DNA from: Ruminococcus flavefaciens FD-1
GTDB taxonomy: Bacteria; Bacillota; Clostridia; Oscillospirales; Ruminococcaceae
Reading direction: 5' to 3'
Assembly: GCA_000174895.1 (NCBI GenBank)
Contig: ACOK01000113.1
Location: forward strand, 1 to 64,000
DNA length: 64,000 nt
The notes under the pieces are model-generated. The model saw nothing but the letters and a program-made list of their open reading frames with translations, was not told the DNA's origin and searched no databases. A program made the position numbers and the translations under genes. The first letter of the stretch is position 1; the number at the start of each line of letters is the position of its first letter. Of the stretch, positions 1-8,906 are shown piece after piece.

Positions 1-46
1 ATATAAACTGCTATACGAGTACCACAGTTAGGGATGCACTTTTAGT

Positions 47-75
47 TTGACCTGATTTGAAATATATGGTATAAT
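47..75 (+). promoter_or_regulatory. Sigma-A promoter of the RNA methyltransferase gene
   Basis: TTGACC at 47-52, a 17-base spacer and a perfect TATAAT at 70-75. It lies 35 bases before the start codon at 110, which is preceded by GAGAGGAC. Confidence 0.7.
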
Positions 76-109
76 TGTCACATATCAAATCAGAGAGGAC
101 GAAATAGCC

Positions 110-919
110 ATGGCGGAGATAATAGAGATAACTGACCTTGAAATGCCCGAATTAAAGCCTTACACTGACACATCCGAGCTTGAACTGAAAAATGCAGATA
201 CTCCTATGTTTATAGCGGAAAGCCCGAAAGTCATCCGAACTGCACTCGGATCGGGATATGAGCCGATCTCACTTCTGACCGAGAGAAAATACATAGACGG
301 ACAGGCAAAAGATATCATAGAAAAATGCGGAGATATTCCCGTGTATACAGCGTCCTCACAGCAGCTGACCGCTCTCACCGGATACAAGCTGACTCAGGGA
401 GTGCTGTGTGCGATGAAGCGAAAAAGGCTTCCGAAAGCCGAGTACATTCTTGCAAAGTCTGTGAGAGTGGCAGTTCTTGAAGATGTGATGAATCAGACCA
501 ACATAGGAGCCGTTTTCCGCAGTGCGGCGGCGCTGGGATTCGATGCAGTACTTCTCACACCGTCAAGCAGCGATCCACTGTTCAGGCGTTCGGTTCGTGT
601 CAGCATGGGAACTGTTTTTCAGCTGCCGTGGACTTATCTGGAAAATGGTTCACCAGACTACATTGGTGAACTGCGAAATGCAGGCTTTGTTACAGCTGCA
701 ATGGCACTTCGCAGAGACACCATAAAAATAAACGACCCTCGTCTTGCGTCCGTGGACCGACTGGCGGTCTTACTCGGAACAGAAGGCGAAGGTCTGAAAG
801 ATGAGACTATCGATTCTTGCGACTATACCATAAAGATACCCATGTCACACGGTGTAGATTCGCTGAATGTTGCGGCAGCAAGCGCTGTTGCATTCTGGCA
901 GCTGGGAAAGCACGATTAG
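110..919 (+). CDS. SPOUT (TrmH/SpoU) family RNA 2'-O-methyltransferase
   Basis: A 269-residue cytoplasmic protein expected to transfer a methyl group from SAM to a ribose 2'-OH of rRNA or tRNA. The SpoU signatures are present in order: motif 1 NQTNIGAVFRSAAALG near residues 128-143, motif 2 LLGTEGEGL near 222-230, and motif 3 IPMSHGVDSLNVAAASAVAF near 243-262, which together form the knotted SAM site. The N-terminal ~100 residues match the usual substrate-binding extension (TrmH_2/RlmB-like architecture). It has its own promoter. Its stop codon overlaps that of the convergent AraC-type gene (919 against 916), so no terminator fits between them. The exact target nucleotide cannot be told from sequence. 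Confidence 0.9.
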   Translation: MAEIIEITDLEMPELKPYTDTSELELKNADTPMFIAESPKVIRTALGSGYEPISLLTERKYIDGQAKDIIEKCGDIPVYTASSQQLTALTGYKLTQGVLCAMKRKRLPKAEYILAKSVRVAVLEDVMNQTNIGAVFRSAAALGFDAVLLTPSSSDPLFRRSVRVSMGTVFQLPWTYLENGSPDYIGELRNAGFVTAAMALRRDTIKINDPRLASVDRLAVLLGTEGEGLKDETIDSCDYTIKIPMSHGVDSLNVAAASAVAFWQLGKHD

Positions 920-1800
920 TTCTTTACAACTGGTACCCATATCTCAAATTTGTAATCGGGAGCGGATGGATCACCTGACGGATAAACTTCAATATCCATT
1001 TCATAAGTGGGAGTATATCCCGAACTCGGGAAAAATGATGCACACATCTCCCTCCACTGCTGCTGAACAGTTTCGGGACAGGTGCCCTGACACTCAACAG
1101 CAAGCCATGTTCTTGCAGGAATATGGCTGATGCGGAACCCCTCGGGAGCGACTGTATCCTCAGCGCATATAGCGGCTATGGAGTACTCAAAAGTATCCTC
1201 GTCATATGTTTCTTTGCCGTTTCCGTAGCAGATGCCGTAGATAAACTCCCTGTCCGAAGCCATACCGACAAGCTGAGCGATAGTGCCGTCAGCTCCGGCT
1301 TTTGCCCATACATCAGGAACGGTGCTTGATACAACATCGTTCTCATCAAGTCTGTGTACCTCAGCTTTCTCAATGACAGTAAATGCTGGTTTTTCGATTA
1401 TTCTGTAGTTCATGGTTTTTCCGCCTTTCAAAGATAACTCTACCGTAAGACGTGAAAATGATCTGAGCGACGAAGCGTTCTTCCTTGCCTCTGAGGGACT
1501 TACGCCGTGAAACAGCGTAAACGCACGGGTAAAGCTTTCGGGAGTACTGTATCCGTACTTCATTGCAATGTCAATGACCTTGATATCAGTGGATATCAGC
1601 TCACTGCCGGCAAGAGCGAGCCTTCTGTTCCTGATATACTCGCCAAGGGTCATATCGCAGAGAAGACTGAATATTTTCTGAAAATAATAGGAAGAGCAGC
1701 AAGCTTGTGCAGCTATTGAATTATTATCCAGTTCTTCAGTAATGTTGTTTTCGATGTAGTTGATTGCATTTTGTATTCCTTCAGCCCAGTTCATGTTCAA
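916..1800 (-). CDS. AraC-family regulator with GyrI-like effector domain
   Basis: A 294-residue protein. Residues ~8-110 form a double helix-turn-helix AraC DNA-binding domain, with the typical MKYGYSTPESFTRAFTLFHG second-helix signature near 81-100. Residues ~130-294 form a GyrI-like (SOUL/Rob-type) small-molecule binding domain ending in a typical YEMDIEVYPSGDP...YKFEIWVPV strand pattern. This is the Rob/BltR-like arrangement of sensors for hydrophobic or cationic compounds. A GAAAGGAG ribosome binding site lies just before the ATG at 1800. No obvious target gene is adjacent, so the regulon is unknown. It is convergent with the methyltransferase gene and divergent from the suf pair. Confidence 0.9.
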   Translation of the reverse strand: MNMNWAEGIQNAINYIENNITEELDNNSIAAQACCSSYYFQKIFSLLCDMTLGEYIRNRRLALAGSELISTDIKVIDIAMKYGYSTPESFTRAFTLFHGVSPSEARKNASSLRSFSRLTVELSLKGGKTMNYRIIEKPAFTVIEKAEVHRLDENDVVSSTVPDVWAKAGADGTIAQLVGMASDREFIYGICYGNGKETYDEDTFEYSIAAICAEDTVAPEGFRISHIPARTWLAVECQGTCPETVQQQWREMCASFFPSSGYTPTYEMDIEVYPSGDPSAPDYKFEIWVPVVKN

Positions 1801-1945
1801 ATCTCCTTTCGGTATGACATTATTATAGCAGACCTCAGATGAAAAATCCTGACATTTTCTGCTTTCGTATGTAAGACTGATCCTGAATAATTATATTACA
1901 GAAATGAGAAATAGTCAATAAATAGTTATCTGATGCTAATTTCGC

Positions 1946-1974
1946 TTGTATTTTTTCTGATACTGTGTTATAAT
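1946..1974 (+). promoter_or_regulatory. Promoter of the suf pair
   Basis: TTGTAT at 1946-1951, 17-base spacer, TATAAT at 1969-1974. It leaves a ~105-base leader before sufC. No IscR-type regulator gene is present in the window. The rest of 1801-2084 shows nothing else I can name. Confidence 0.55.
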
Positions 1975-2084
1975 AGATATAATGTGCAGTCAGAATGGGC
2001 GGTAAATATTGTTAAACAATTAACACAACACCGATCGGCTGCCTTGATCAGATATAAATTACCAGACATAAAGGAGCTGAAAAT

Positions 2085-2813
2085 ATGCTTGAACTGACAA
2101 ATATTTCTTTCAATGTCGATTCAGATGACGGAAAAAATGAAATAATCCGTGACCTGAGTCTTACTGTAAAGGATAATAAATTTATAGTCATCACAGGCCC
2201 TAACGGAGGAGGCAAGTCCACTCTCGCCAAGATCATCGCAGGTATCGTTAAGAATACCGATGGAAGGATCATTTTTGACGGTGAGGATATTACCGATAAA
2301 AGTATCACCGAAAGAGCAAAAATGGGTATCGGCTTTGCATTCCAGCAGCCTGTACGCTTCAAGGGACTTACAGTCCATGATCTTCTTAGGATCGCATCCA
2401 ATAAGGAACTGAGCATTTCCGAAGCCTGCCAGTACCTTTCAGAGGTCGGACTCTGCGCCAAGGACTACATCAACCGTGAGGTCAATGCTTCACTTTCAGG
2501 CGGTGAGCTGAAAAGAATCGAGATAGCTACTGTGCTTGCCCGTGATGTAAAACTTGCACTTTTCGATGAGCCCGAAGCAGGAATCGACCTGTGGAGCTTC
2601 AATAATCTGATAAGAATATTCGAGAAAATGCGAAACAGCAGCAAGAACAGAACTATCATTGTTATATCTCATCAGGAACGTATTCTCAATATTGCCGATG
2701 AGATAATCGTTCTTGGTGAAGGCAAGGTCCTCAAGCAGGGCAGCAAGGACGAGATACTCCCCGAAATAATCGGTAAGGATTACGCTCTCAACGCCTGCGA
2801 GAGATTGTCATAA
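2085..2813 (+). CDS. sufC: SufC-like ABC ATPase of the SUF Fe-S assembly scaffold
   Basis: A 242-residue soluble ABC ATPase. Walker A is GPNGGGKSTL near residues 39-48, the signature is LSGGELKRIEI near 137-147, Walker B LALFDEPEAGIDL near 158-170, and the switch His is in VISHQ near 195. The EAGID after Walker B is SufC-like rather than transporter-like, and no permease is adjacent. It should energise assembly of Fe-S clusters on its partner encoded 12 bases downstream. The start has AAGGAGCTG upstream. SufC usually measures ~245-250 residues, so it is full length. Confidence 0.88.
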   Translation: MLELTNISFNVDSDDGKNEIIRDLSLTVKDNKFIVITGPNGGGKSTLAKIIAGIVKNTDGRIIFDGEDITDKSITERAKMGIGFAFQQPVRFKGLTVHDLLRIASNKELSISEACQYLSEVGLCAKDYINREVNASLSGGELKRIEIATVLARDVKLALFDEPEAGIDLWSFNNLIRIFEKMRNSSKNRTIIVISHQERILNIADEIIVLGEGKVLKQGSKDEILPEIIGKDYALNACERLS

Positions 2814-2825
2814 GGAGGAACGGAC

Positions 2826-3752
2826 ATGAAAGAAATGGATGCAGTACAGAAGCGCCTTCTTAAAGAAGTGGCAGATCTCCACGATATTCCCGAGGGAGCT
2901 TATAATTTCCGTGCAAACGGCGAATCAGTGGACAGGCGTTCTACAAAGAACATTGAGATCGAGTCCAAAACTGACAAGAGCGGTATAGATATCCGCATAA
3001 AATCCGGAACAAAGAATGAAAGCGTTCACATTCCTGTCGTGCTCAGCGCAAGCGGTCTGAAGGAGACTGTGTACAACGATTTCTTCATCGGTGATGACTG
3101 CGATGTACTCATAGTTGCAGGCTGCGGTATCGACAACTGCGGAACACAGGACTCCGAACATGACGGAATCCACAGATTCTTCGTAGGCAAGAATTCAAAG
3201 ATCCGCTATGTTGAGAAGCATTACGGCTCAGGAGACGGAAGCGGTAAGCGTATCCTCAATCCTGTAACAGAGCTTTACCTTGACGAGGGAAGTACAGCTG
3301 AGCTCGAAATGGTGCAGATAAAGGGTGTTGACTCCACTCAGCGTACCACCAGGGCAGAGCTGAAAAAAGACGCAAAACTCCTTGTCCATGAGAGACTTAT
3401 GACTCACGGCGAACAGAATGCTGCAAGCGTGTACCAAGTTGACCTTAACGAAGAAGGCTCCAGCGCTGATGTTGTATCACGAAGCGTTGCAAAAGATAAC
3501 AGCTACCAGAAGCTTGACCTCTGCGTAAAAGGCAATGCGCCATGCAGCGGACATACCGAGTGTGATTCTATCATTATGGATAACGGAAGGATACTTGCTG
3601 TGCCGTCACTTGAAGCAAATAATATCGATGCAGCACTTGTTCACGAAGCTGCCATAGGTAAAATTGCAGGAGACCAGCTTATTAAGCTCATGACATTAGG
3701 TCTTACCGAGGCCGAAGCCGAAGAGCAGATAATCAACGGATTCCTTAAATAA
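2826..3752 (+). CDS. sufB: SufB/SufD-family Fe-S scaffold protein
   Basis: A 308-residue protein with the right-handed beta-helix core of the SufBD family. The C-terminal signature GHTECDSIIMDNGRILAVPS is at ~233-252, followed by the conserved AALVHEAAIGKI stretch. It is shorter than classical SufB (~465 residues) and lacks the long N-terminal region. Only this one SufBD gene accompanies sufC, with no sufS, sufU, sufD or iscR nearby. This matches the minimal two-gene SUF-like systems known from archaea and clostridia. GGAGGAACGGAC precedes the ATG, and an intrinsic terminator follows directly. Confidence 0.85.
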   Translation: MKEMDAVQKRLLKEVADLHDIPEGAYNFRANGESVDRRSTKNIEIESKTDKSGIDIRIKSGTKNESVHIPVVLSASGLKETVYNDFFIGDDCDVLIVAGCGIDNCGTQDSEHDGIHRFFVGKNSKIRYVEKHYGSGDGSGKRILNPVTELYLDEGSTAELEMVQIKGVDSTQRTTRAELKKDAKLLVHERLMTHGEQNAASVYQVDLNEEGSSADVVSRSVAKDNSYQKLDLCVKGNAPCSGHTECDSIIMDNGRILAVPSLEANNIDAALVHEAAIGKIAGDQLIKLMTLGLTEAEAEEQIINGFLK

Positions 3753-3757
3753 TAATT

Positions 3758-3798
3758 ATCGTGGACAGCCTTTACTATGGGCTGTCCACGATTTTATA
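3758..3798. terminator. Bidirectional intrinsic terminator
   Basis: Stem CGTGGACAGCC / GGGCTGTCCACG with an 8-base loop, then ATTTTATATT. It lies between the convergent sufB and dockerin genes and has A/T-rich flanks on both sides. Confidence 0.85.
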
Positions 3799-3805
3799 TT
3801 ACATT

Positions 3806-5170
3806 TTATTGGTATCTTTTATTCAGAAGATCACCGATAAATCCTTCCAGAACTTTTGCTTCTTCCTCGTTGATCTTATACCATGTGCCGTCATTAGCTT
3901 TCAGATAATCATATCCATGCAGATTAACAGTAACGCTCTCATTATTCTCATACACTATTCGGAAGTCACAGCTTTTGAGTGATGTGAACTGTATTGAAGA
4001 TGTGTCGGGGATATCCTGACCGGCAGGCGTGAGAGTAAGATTTCTCAGCTGAGTAATTATTGCTTCTGCATCGGTATCTGTGAATTCAGGCGCTATCGCA
4101 ATCGGTGCAGGAAGTGCAACGACCTTCTTGACATTTTCATCCAACAGTCCGAGAGGATCAGATGAAACTGGAACTACATTTTCCTCAAGATGAAGCAGCT
4201 TCTTCTGAATTGCCAGTGCGTCTGAATTTGTAATGCCGTTTCCGTCAGAGTCGGCATTTTTTACGCCCTGACCTGTAATTCCATCCTCGCCTCTGAGACC
4301 ATACTTATCGGGATTTGCGATGAACTGCATTATCATTACAGAGTCGGAAATGTCCATCACACCGTCAATATTAGCATCTCCGCCGAGACCATCCACGTAA
4401 ACAGACTCATGGCAGAAATACATTTCAGGTTTCATCATTGCAAGGCAAGTAGATATAGCACAGACATCTATTGACGGAACTTTTTCCTTGAATTTAACGA
4501 TATCCCTGTAAATATCCACAGGATCAGAATCACGGCCTCCGAACACAACAAAGTAAACATGAGCTTCAGTGCTCCAGTTATCGCTATGTTTAAGTGCAAG
4601 TGCAGGAAATTCAGCAAGGAATTCATCAGTAAGCTTTTCACCGTCGTAGAAAAAGCCCTCAATGCTCACATAGTTGGCGGTATCTTCGTAAATTCCGTAA
4701 TCCAAATCAATGGACAGAACATCAGGATCGTTTTTGAGGGTATCCACATACTTGTCAATATTTTCAGCTGCGCCATGCCTGATGATAATGTACTGACCAT
4801 CAATTACAACTAACGGAGATTTTGCAAGTTCCTCAAATGCAGGTTTGGATTCAGTGCCTGCCTTGATCTTGGCAACAGCTGCTGAAAACCGCTTATCGAT
4901 TTTATGAAGTTTGCCTTTTTCATCCATAGTGCTGCCCAGTCCGGTCGAAAGACTTACGTATTCACCGCCATTGATATCGTCTAACACATCATCCACTGTG
5001 AGGCACTTGTATTTCGGGATTTCTTCCTTAGAAAAGTTTTCTACAGAATCATAATAATCCTGCAAATCGATCGGTGTTTTGGTCATATCACCGCCTGCAA
5101 AGACTGAATTCGGGATCATAGCAGCTGTCATTGCAGCTGTGAGTACGAATGAGATATACATTTTTTTCAT
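3806..5170 (-). CDS. Secreted dockerin-containing protein of unknown function
   Basis: A 454-residue protein. Residues 1-25 are a signal peptide ending in a VFAG-type cleavage region. Residues ~30-255 have no recognised domain. A complete dockerin lies in the middle at ~262-328: first loop GDANIDGVMDISDSVMIMQF, second loop NADSDGNGITNSDALAIQKK. The dockerin is therefore internal, with another ~110 residues following, where most cellulosomal proteins carry it at the end. The dockerin resembles that of the GH30 xylanase in this window (NSDALAIQK in both), so both probably dock to the same cohesin. RBS AGGAGGTC precedes the ATG. The gene is divergent from an ECF sigma factor gene and shares a 187-base intergenic region with it. 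No enzymatic function can be assigned. Confidence 0.8.
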   Translation of the reverse strand: MKKMYISFVLTAAMTAAMIPNSVFAGGDMTKTPIDLQDYYDSVENFSKEEIPKYKCLTVDDVLDDINGGEYVSLSTGLGSTMDEKGKLHKIDKRFSAAVAKIKAGTESKPAFEELAKSPLVVIDGQYIIIRHGAAENIDKYVDTLKNDPDVLSIDLDYGIYEDTANYVSIEGFFYDGEKLTDEFLAEFPALALKHSDNWSTEAHVYFVVFGGRDSDPVDIYRDIVKFKEKVPSIDVCAISTCLAMMKPEMYFCHESVYVDGLGGDANIDGVMDISDSVMIMQFIANPDKYGLRGEDGITGQGVKNADSDGNGITNSDALAIQKKLLHLEENVVPVSSDPLGLLDENVKKVVALPAPIAIAPEFTDTDAEAIITQLRNLTLTPAGQDIPDTSSIQFTSLKSCDFRIVYENNESVTVNLHGYDYLKANDGTWYKINEEEAKVLEGFIGDLLNKRYQ

Positions 5171-5201
5171 AGTAAGACCTCCTTTGGATTTTTTCTTTCA
5201 C

Positions 5202-5322
5202 TATTTAGTACCATTTGAGAAAGATTTTTCTCACCATTTCTCATAAAAATTTTTATTGACAGATAATCTGTGATATTTTATAATTATAGTGAGAAAAACG
5301 AGGAGTTCACCGGTACTAAATA
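5202..5322. promoter_or_regulatory. Inverted repeat bracketing a divergent promoter region
   Basis: TATTTAGTACC at 5202-5212 and its exact inverse GGTACTAAATA at 5312-5322 flank the intergenic region. Between them lies TTGACA (5256-5261), a 17-base spacer and TATAAT (5279-5284), directed at the sigma factor gene. Several GAGAAA/TTTCTC motifs are also present. The symmetric copies could be regulator or ECF-dependent elements for both divergent genes (inference). Confidence 0.5.
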
Positions 5323-5357
5323 ATAAAGAGGAATTACCTGTTAAAAAGGAGGATCAT

Positions 5358-5912
5358 ATGGACAGCGGTACTAAAAATTACCGCCGTTTTCTCGATGGGG
5401 ATAAAGACGCATTTACCGACCTTATCCGTGAATACTGGGATGGTCTTGCGTTGTATCTGAGTAAATTCGTTGAAAGCTTCGCAGTTGCCGAAGAAATAGC
5501 TGAAGAAGCTTTCCTTAAAATATATGTGGATAAGCCTGGATTCTCGGGAAAAAGCACGTTCAAGACGTGGCTTTATGCGATAGGGCGAAATACAGCCAAT
5601 CACTATGTGCGGAAAAAATCAAATCTTTCCGAGCCGTCCATAGATGATTTCTATGACATTTCAGACGGTGATGATATCGAGAAAAGGCACATTAGATCAG
5701 ACCAAAAAAGAATAGTACATCAGGCGATGGAAAAGCTGAATGACGAATACCGAAAGGTTCTGTATCTGGTATATTTTGAGGGCTTCAACACCTCGGAAAC
5801 GGCTGACATAATGAAAAAATCGGAGCGGCAGGTCTATAATCTCGTGTACCGCTCCAAGGAAAAGCTTAGACAAATACTCATTGAGGAGGGCTTTGAATAT
5901 GAGGACATATGA
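5358..5912 (+). CDS. ECF-type RNA polymerase sigma factor
   Basis: A 184-residue sigma-70 family protein. Region 2 spans ~20-90 with GKSTFKTWLYAIGRNTANHYVRKK, which matches regions 2.3-2.4. Region 4 is at ~125-180, with YRKVLYLVYFEGFNTSETADI and an HTH ending in VYNLVYRSKEKLRQIL. I chose the ATG at 5358 because AAAAAGGAGGATCAT lies immediately before it; an in-frame upstream start at 5289 would overlap the promoter and lacks a ribosome site. The next gene starts inside its last codons, so the two are translationally coupled, as sigma/anti-sigma pairs commonly are. It probably controls surface or cellulosomal genes, given the divergent dockerin gene (inference). Confidence 0.9.
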   Translation: MDSGTKNYRRFLDGDKDAFTDLIREYWDGLALYLSKFVESFAVAEEIAEEAFLKIYVDKPGFSGKSTFKTWLYAIGRNTANHYVRKKSNLSEPSIDDFYDISDGDDIEKRHIRSDQKRIVHQAMEKLNDEYRKVLYLVYFEGFNTSETADIMKKSERQVYNLVYRSKEKLRQILIEEGFEYEDI

Positions 5913-6888
5913 GGAGATCTCTGCAAGAATAATGCAGAAAGGCGACAGAATAATCGAAAACCGCCGCATAAGAAATACCAAAATACGCCAGACATCCTTT
6001 GCCGTATCAGGAATGTGTGCCGCAGTAATAACAGGCGTAGGCATATGGCGTCTCAACGTAAAGGATAAACTTCCGCAGCATGACAGCAGTTCATACGTTA
6101 TCGAGGAAAAGGACGTTACAACTGCAAAAACTGCAACTGCTTCCGACACCAAAACAGGAAGCACCGTATCGCATACAAGAACAGCATCAGCTGTGAAAAC
6201 GACCAAAACAACAGCTGTAACAGCAACCACATCAGCGATAACAAGCGCTTCTTCACCGGATACAACCGCATCTGAAAATGAATCAGCAACCGAAAAACCG
6301 ACTTCTGCGCAGCAAACAACAACTCACACTGAAAGAAATATTACGCAGACTGTTCATACGACTGTAACCAGCACTACGCCTTCAGCAACCGTTTCTAATT
6401 CCAATGTTGTTGGCAGTGAACCCGTAACGCAGCCACATACAGCCCCAACAACACATCAGCAGCAAACAGCAATCGAAATATCTCCGGTAACTATTCCATC
6501 CAATCCTGTTACACCGGTTACAATTCCGGTTGTGGAGACTTTGACTACAACTATCCCATGCGAGGCAATTGAAGAAACAGGCCCTGTAACCGCAACTACT
6601 ACCATAGAAACAGCATCAGAAATCGAAAAACATATAATAGGACCGCTCGCAATACAAAAAAGCCATAATATCATTGAATTCGGCGGCGAGCAGTATATTT
6701 ACACAACAGAACATATCAAACTTTCCGAACTCCCCGAAGGAACCGAGAGTATCGGAGAAGGCACTGTTTACGGAAGTGACGCATTAACAAAATACTTTAT
6801 CAGATATACGGTTTACCCGGCTGAAGATGGAAAGATATTTATCCGATTCGGAAAGAACAACAGAATTGACATATATATCAAACAATAA
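5899..6888 (+). CDS. Membrane partner (putative anti-sigma) with Thr/Ser/Pro-rich extracellular region
   Basis: A 329-residue protein. The short cytoplasmic N-terminus (~1-33) carries basic residues. One membrane segment lies at ~34-53 (TSFAVSGMCAAVITGVGIW). A long low-complexity Thr/Ser/Pro-rich stretch follows at ~65-240, then a compact C-terminal domain of ~95 residues. It overlaps the end of the sigma factor gene by 14 bases, and its ribosome site GAGGAGG lies inside that gene, which fits an anti-sigma or sensor that holds the sigma factor at the membrane. No canonical zinc-binding ZAS or RsgI N-domain is recognisable, so the anti-sigma role is inferred from position and topology. The linker could span the cell wall and expose the C-terminal domain. 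Confidence 0.65.
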   Translation: MRTYEEISARIMQKGDRIIENRRIRNTKIRQTSFAVSGMCAAVITGVGIWRLNVKDKLPQHDSSSYVIEEKDVTTAKTATASDTKTGSTVSHTRTASAVKTTKTTAVTATTSAITSASSPDTTASENESATEKPTSAQQTTTHTERNITQTVHTTVTSTTPSATVSNSNVVGSEPVTQPHTAPTTHQQQTAIEISPVTIPSNPVTPVTIPVVETLTTTIPCEAIEETGPVTATTTIETASEIEKHIIGPLAIQKSHNIIEFGGEQYIYTTEHIKLSELPEGTESIGEGTVYGSDALTKYFIRYTVYPAEDGKIFIRFGKNNRIDIYIKQ

Positions 6889-6901
6889 AATCTAAAAAGA
6901 C

Positions 6902-6940
6902 AAAACAGCCCGCAGCTGAAAAGCTATGGGCTGTTATGCA
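6902..6940. terminator. Intrinsic terminator between convergent genes
   Basis: Stem ACAGCCC-CAGCT / AGCT-GGGCTGT with a GAAA loop. The T-rich tract (TTTTGTCTTTTT) lies on the minus-strand side, so it chiefly serves the histidine kinase operon. Confidence 0.7.
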
Positions 6941-8229
6941 TTTATGAAAATGGTGAATTCCATTTCTTCTGTTTCGGGAAGTCTTCGTACATAGACGCTT
7001 CCTCCGAGAGCAGCAGCTATCTTCTGGGAGATAAAAAGTCCGATTCCGCTTCCTTCGGTATTTCTGGAATTAGAACCTCGCCAGAAGCTTCCGAAAACAA
7101 ACGGGAGTTCCGATTCGGGGAGAAGCTGACCTTTATTGCGGACAGATATGCTTGTACCGTCATCCTGTCTTCTCATGGCCACTGAAATTCCCTGACCGTT
7201 GCCGTATTTTACAGCATTCTCTATAAGCTGGGAAATAATACGGAATAGTCCGTATTTGTCGCTTTCGATCATCGGATCGCCCGAACAGCTGACATCAAAG
7301 GGGATCATGCTGATCTTCATTCTGCCTGCAAATTCGCTGAGAGTAAGTTCACACAGTTCTCTCAGGTAGAATTTGCTGATCTCGGGGATGTAGGCATTAA
7401 CAGATTCGGAAGCTGTGCCGATAAGTTCGGCTGTAAGGGCTTCTATTTTTTTTGTGTTGTTGCGTATCTTCTGAGCGATATCAACATGATCGGAGTACAG
7501 CCCCGTTTCAATGGCGTCAGCATACAGGCTGATATTTGTAACGGGAGTTTTTACACCGTGGGCGATAGAAGCGATCAGAGTCTGACGCTGATATTCAAGC
7601 TTTTCATTCTGACGCCGTTCAGTCTGAAGTACATCCGTAAGCATATTCATGCCCCAGATGAATTTTCCGAAATACTTATTCCGTGATTCGGGAAGCTTTT
7701 CTGCTGTCGGTATCTTAGCGATATGTGCAGGATAGTCTGCCAGTTTCTTGAATGGAGCAAGAATACGGAAATGAATGTAAAGCAATACTCCGCAGATCAG
7801 CATCCAGAACGCAATTATTACACAGCATAAAACAATTCTTATCTTCAGGTAATAGGAATTCTTGCAGGTGTAAAGAACAACTCCGAGGAGCTCGTCATTT
7901 CCGTTTCTTACCGTACATACAGAAGTATCACTGTCAGAGGATGAAATAAACTGCTTAGCATCGGCTTTTATCGGGATAAATTCTATTTTGTCAGGAACAT
8001 CTGCACCGTAGATCCTGCGCCATTCCGGAAGTTTTTCAGAGATCAGCTCAGACGGATCTTCCGGGTGTTCACTGAGAATTTCGGAAAGCTCAAGATTTAT
8101 GGAATTTATAGTAATATTTCTCTCGTCTGATCTGCTGCTTACAGTTTTACTCAGCCAGATATTGAAAGCAATGAGAACGGCAATGACAACCGCAGTTATA
8201 AAGGCGAGAGAACGAAACATCACATTCAA
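6934..8229 (-). CDS. Sensor histidine kinase
   Basis: A 431-residue membrane kinase. TM1 is at ~6-26, a ~105-residue extracytoplasmic sensor follows, TM2 is at ~133-155, then a linker. The phospho-acceptor His lies in IASIAHGVKTPVTNISLY near 222-239. The ATPase N box is ENAVKYG, the G boxes SGIGLFISQKIAAALGG. It acts with the response regulator encoded just upstream: the TTG start at 8229 overlaps that gene's TGA, and GGAGG lies 6 bases before it. GTG at 8223 or ATG at 8220 are alternatives with poorer spacing. The signal is unknown. Context in an ABC-permease operon suggests cell-envelope stress or peptide sensing (inference). Confidence 0.9.
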   Translation of the reverse strand: MNVMFRSLAFITAVVIAVLIAFNIWLSKTVSSRSDERNITINSINLELSEILSEHPEDPSELISEKLPEWRRIYGADVPDKIEFIPIKADAKQFISSSDSDTSVCTVRNGNDELLGVVLYTCKNSYYLKIRIVLCCVIIAFWMLICGVLLYIHFRILAPFKKLADYPAHIAKIPTAEKLPESRNKYFGKFIWGMNMLTDVLQTERRQNEKLEYQRQTLIASIAHGVKTPVTNISLYADAIETGLYSDHVDIAQKIRNNTKKIEALTAELIGTASESVNAYIPEISKFYLRELCELTLSEFAGRMKISMIPFDVSCSGDPMIESDKYGLFRIISQLIENAVKYGNGQGISVAMRRQDDGTSISVRNKGQLLPESELPFVFGSFWRGSNSRNTEGSGIGLFISQKIAAALGGSVYVRRLPETEEMEFTIFINA

Positions 8230-8906
8230 TTTCCGCCTCCGAATCTGTATCCGGCTTTCCAGACGGTCTGGATTATCTTAGGCTCATTTGGATCATCCTC
8301 GATCTTTTCCCGGAGCCAGCGTATATGAACGCTGACAGTACTCGGCTCGGAAAAGCAGTCGAACCCCCAGACCGTGTCGAACAGCTTGTTTTTATCCATT
8401 ATTTCGCCCTGATGCTCCATCATGGTCCTCAGAAGCTCATACTCTTTAACGTTCAGCTTAATTACAGTACCGTTCTTGCGGACAACGTGATTCTGCATAT
8501 CCAGAGTAATACCGCATCCCGAGATCTCGTGATTCTCAGGCTTAACGACAGCTCTTTTCATCAGCGCTCTTATCTTTGCAAGGAGTACAGGAATGGAAAA
8601 AGGCTTTGTGATGTAATCGTCAGCACCTGTGCCGTATCCTGTAAGCTTGCTCTGATCGTCATCTCTTGCACTCATCATAAGCACAGGAGTATCGTATTTT
8701 TTTCGGAGTTCGGAACAGAAAGTGTAGCCATCCTTTTTCGGAAGCATAACATCCAGCAGAATAAGACGGTATGTCTCATTCCCGAGAGCAGCAATTCCCG
8801 ATTCAGCGTCGCCGAACAGATCCACAGAAAGCTCAGCCCTGCAAAGGAAATCCCTCACAAGCGTTCCAAGTTCGGGATCATCCTCTATCATAAGTATATC
8901 TTTCAC
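8226..8906 (-). CDS. OmpR/PhoB-family response regulator
   Basis: A 226-residue regulator. The receiver domain covers ~1-120, with acidic pocket EDD at 8-10, phospho-acceptor Asp in LILLDVMLPKKDG near 53, and Lys in DYITKPF near 102. The winged-helix DNA-binding domain covers ~130-224 and ends VWKAGYRFGGG. The GTG start at 8906 has TTGGAGGTG seven bases before it. It pairs with the overlapping histidine kinase gene and sits 63 bases downstream of the lipoprotein gene in the same operon, so it likely autoregulates the FtsX/ABC module. Confidence 0.93.
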   Translation of the reverse strand: MKDILMIEDDPELGTLVRDFLCRAELSVDLFGDAESGIAALGNETYRLILLDVMLPKKDGYTFCSELRKKYDTPVLMMSARDDDQSKLTGYGTGADDYITKPFSIPVLLAKIRALMKRAVVKPENHEISGCGITLDMQNHVVRKNGTVIKLNVKEYELLRTMMEHQGEIMDKNKLFDTVWGFDCFSEPSTVSVHIRWLREKIEDDPNEPKIIQTVWKAGYRFGGGN

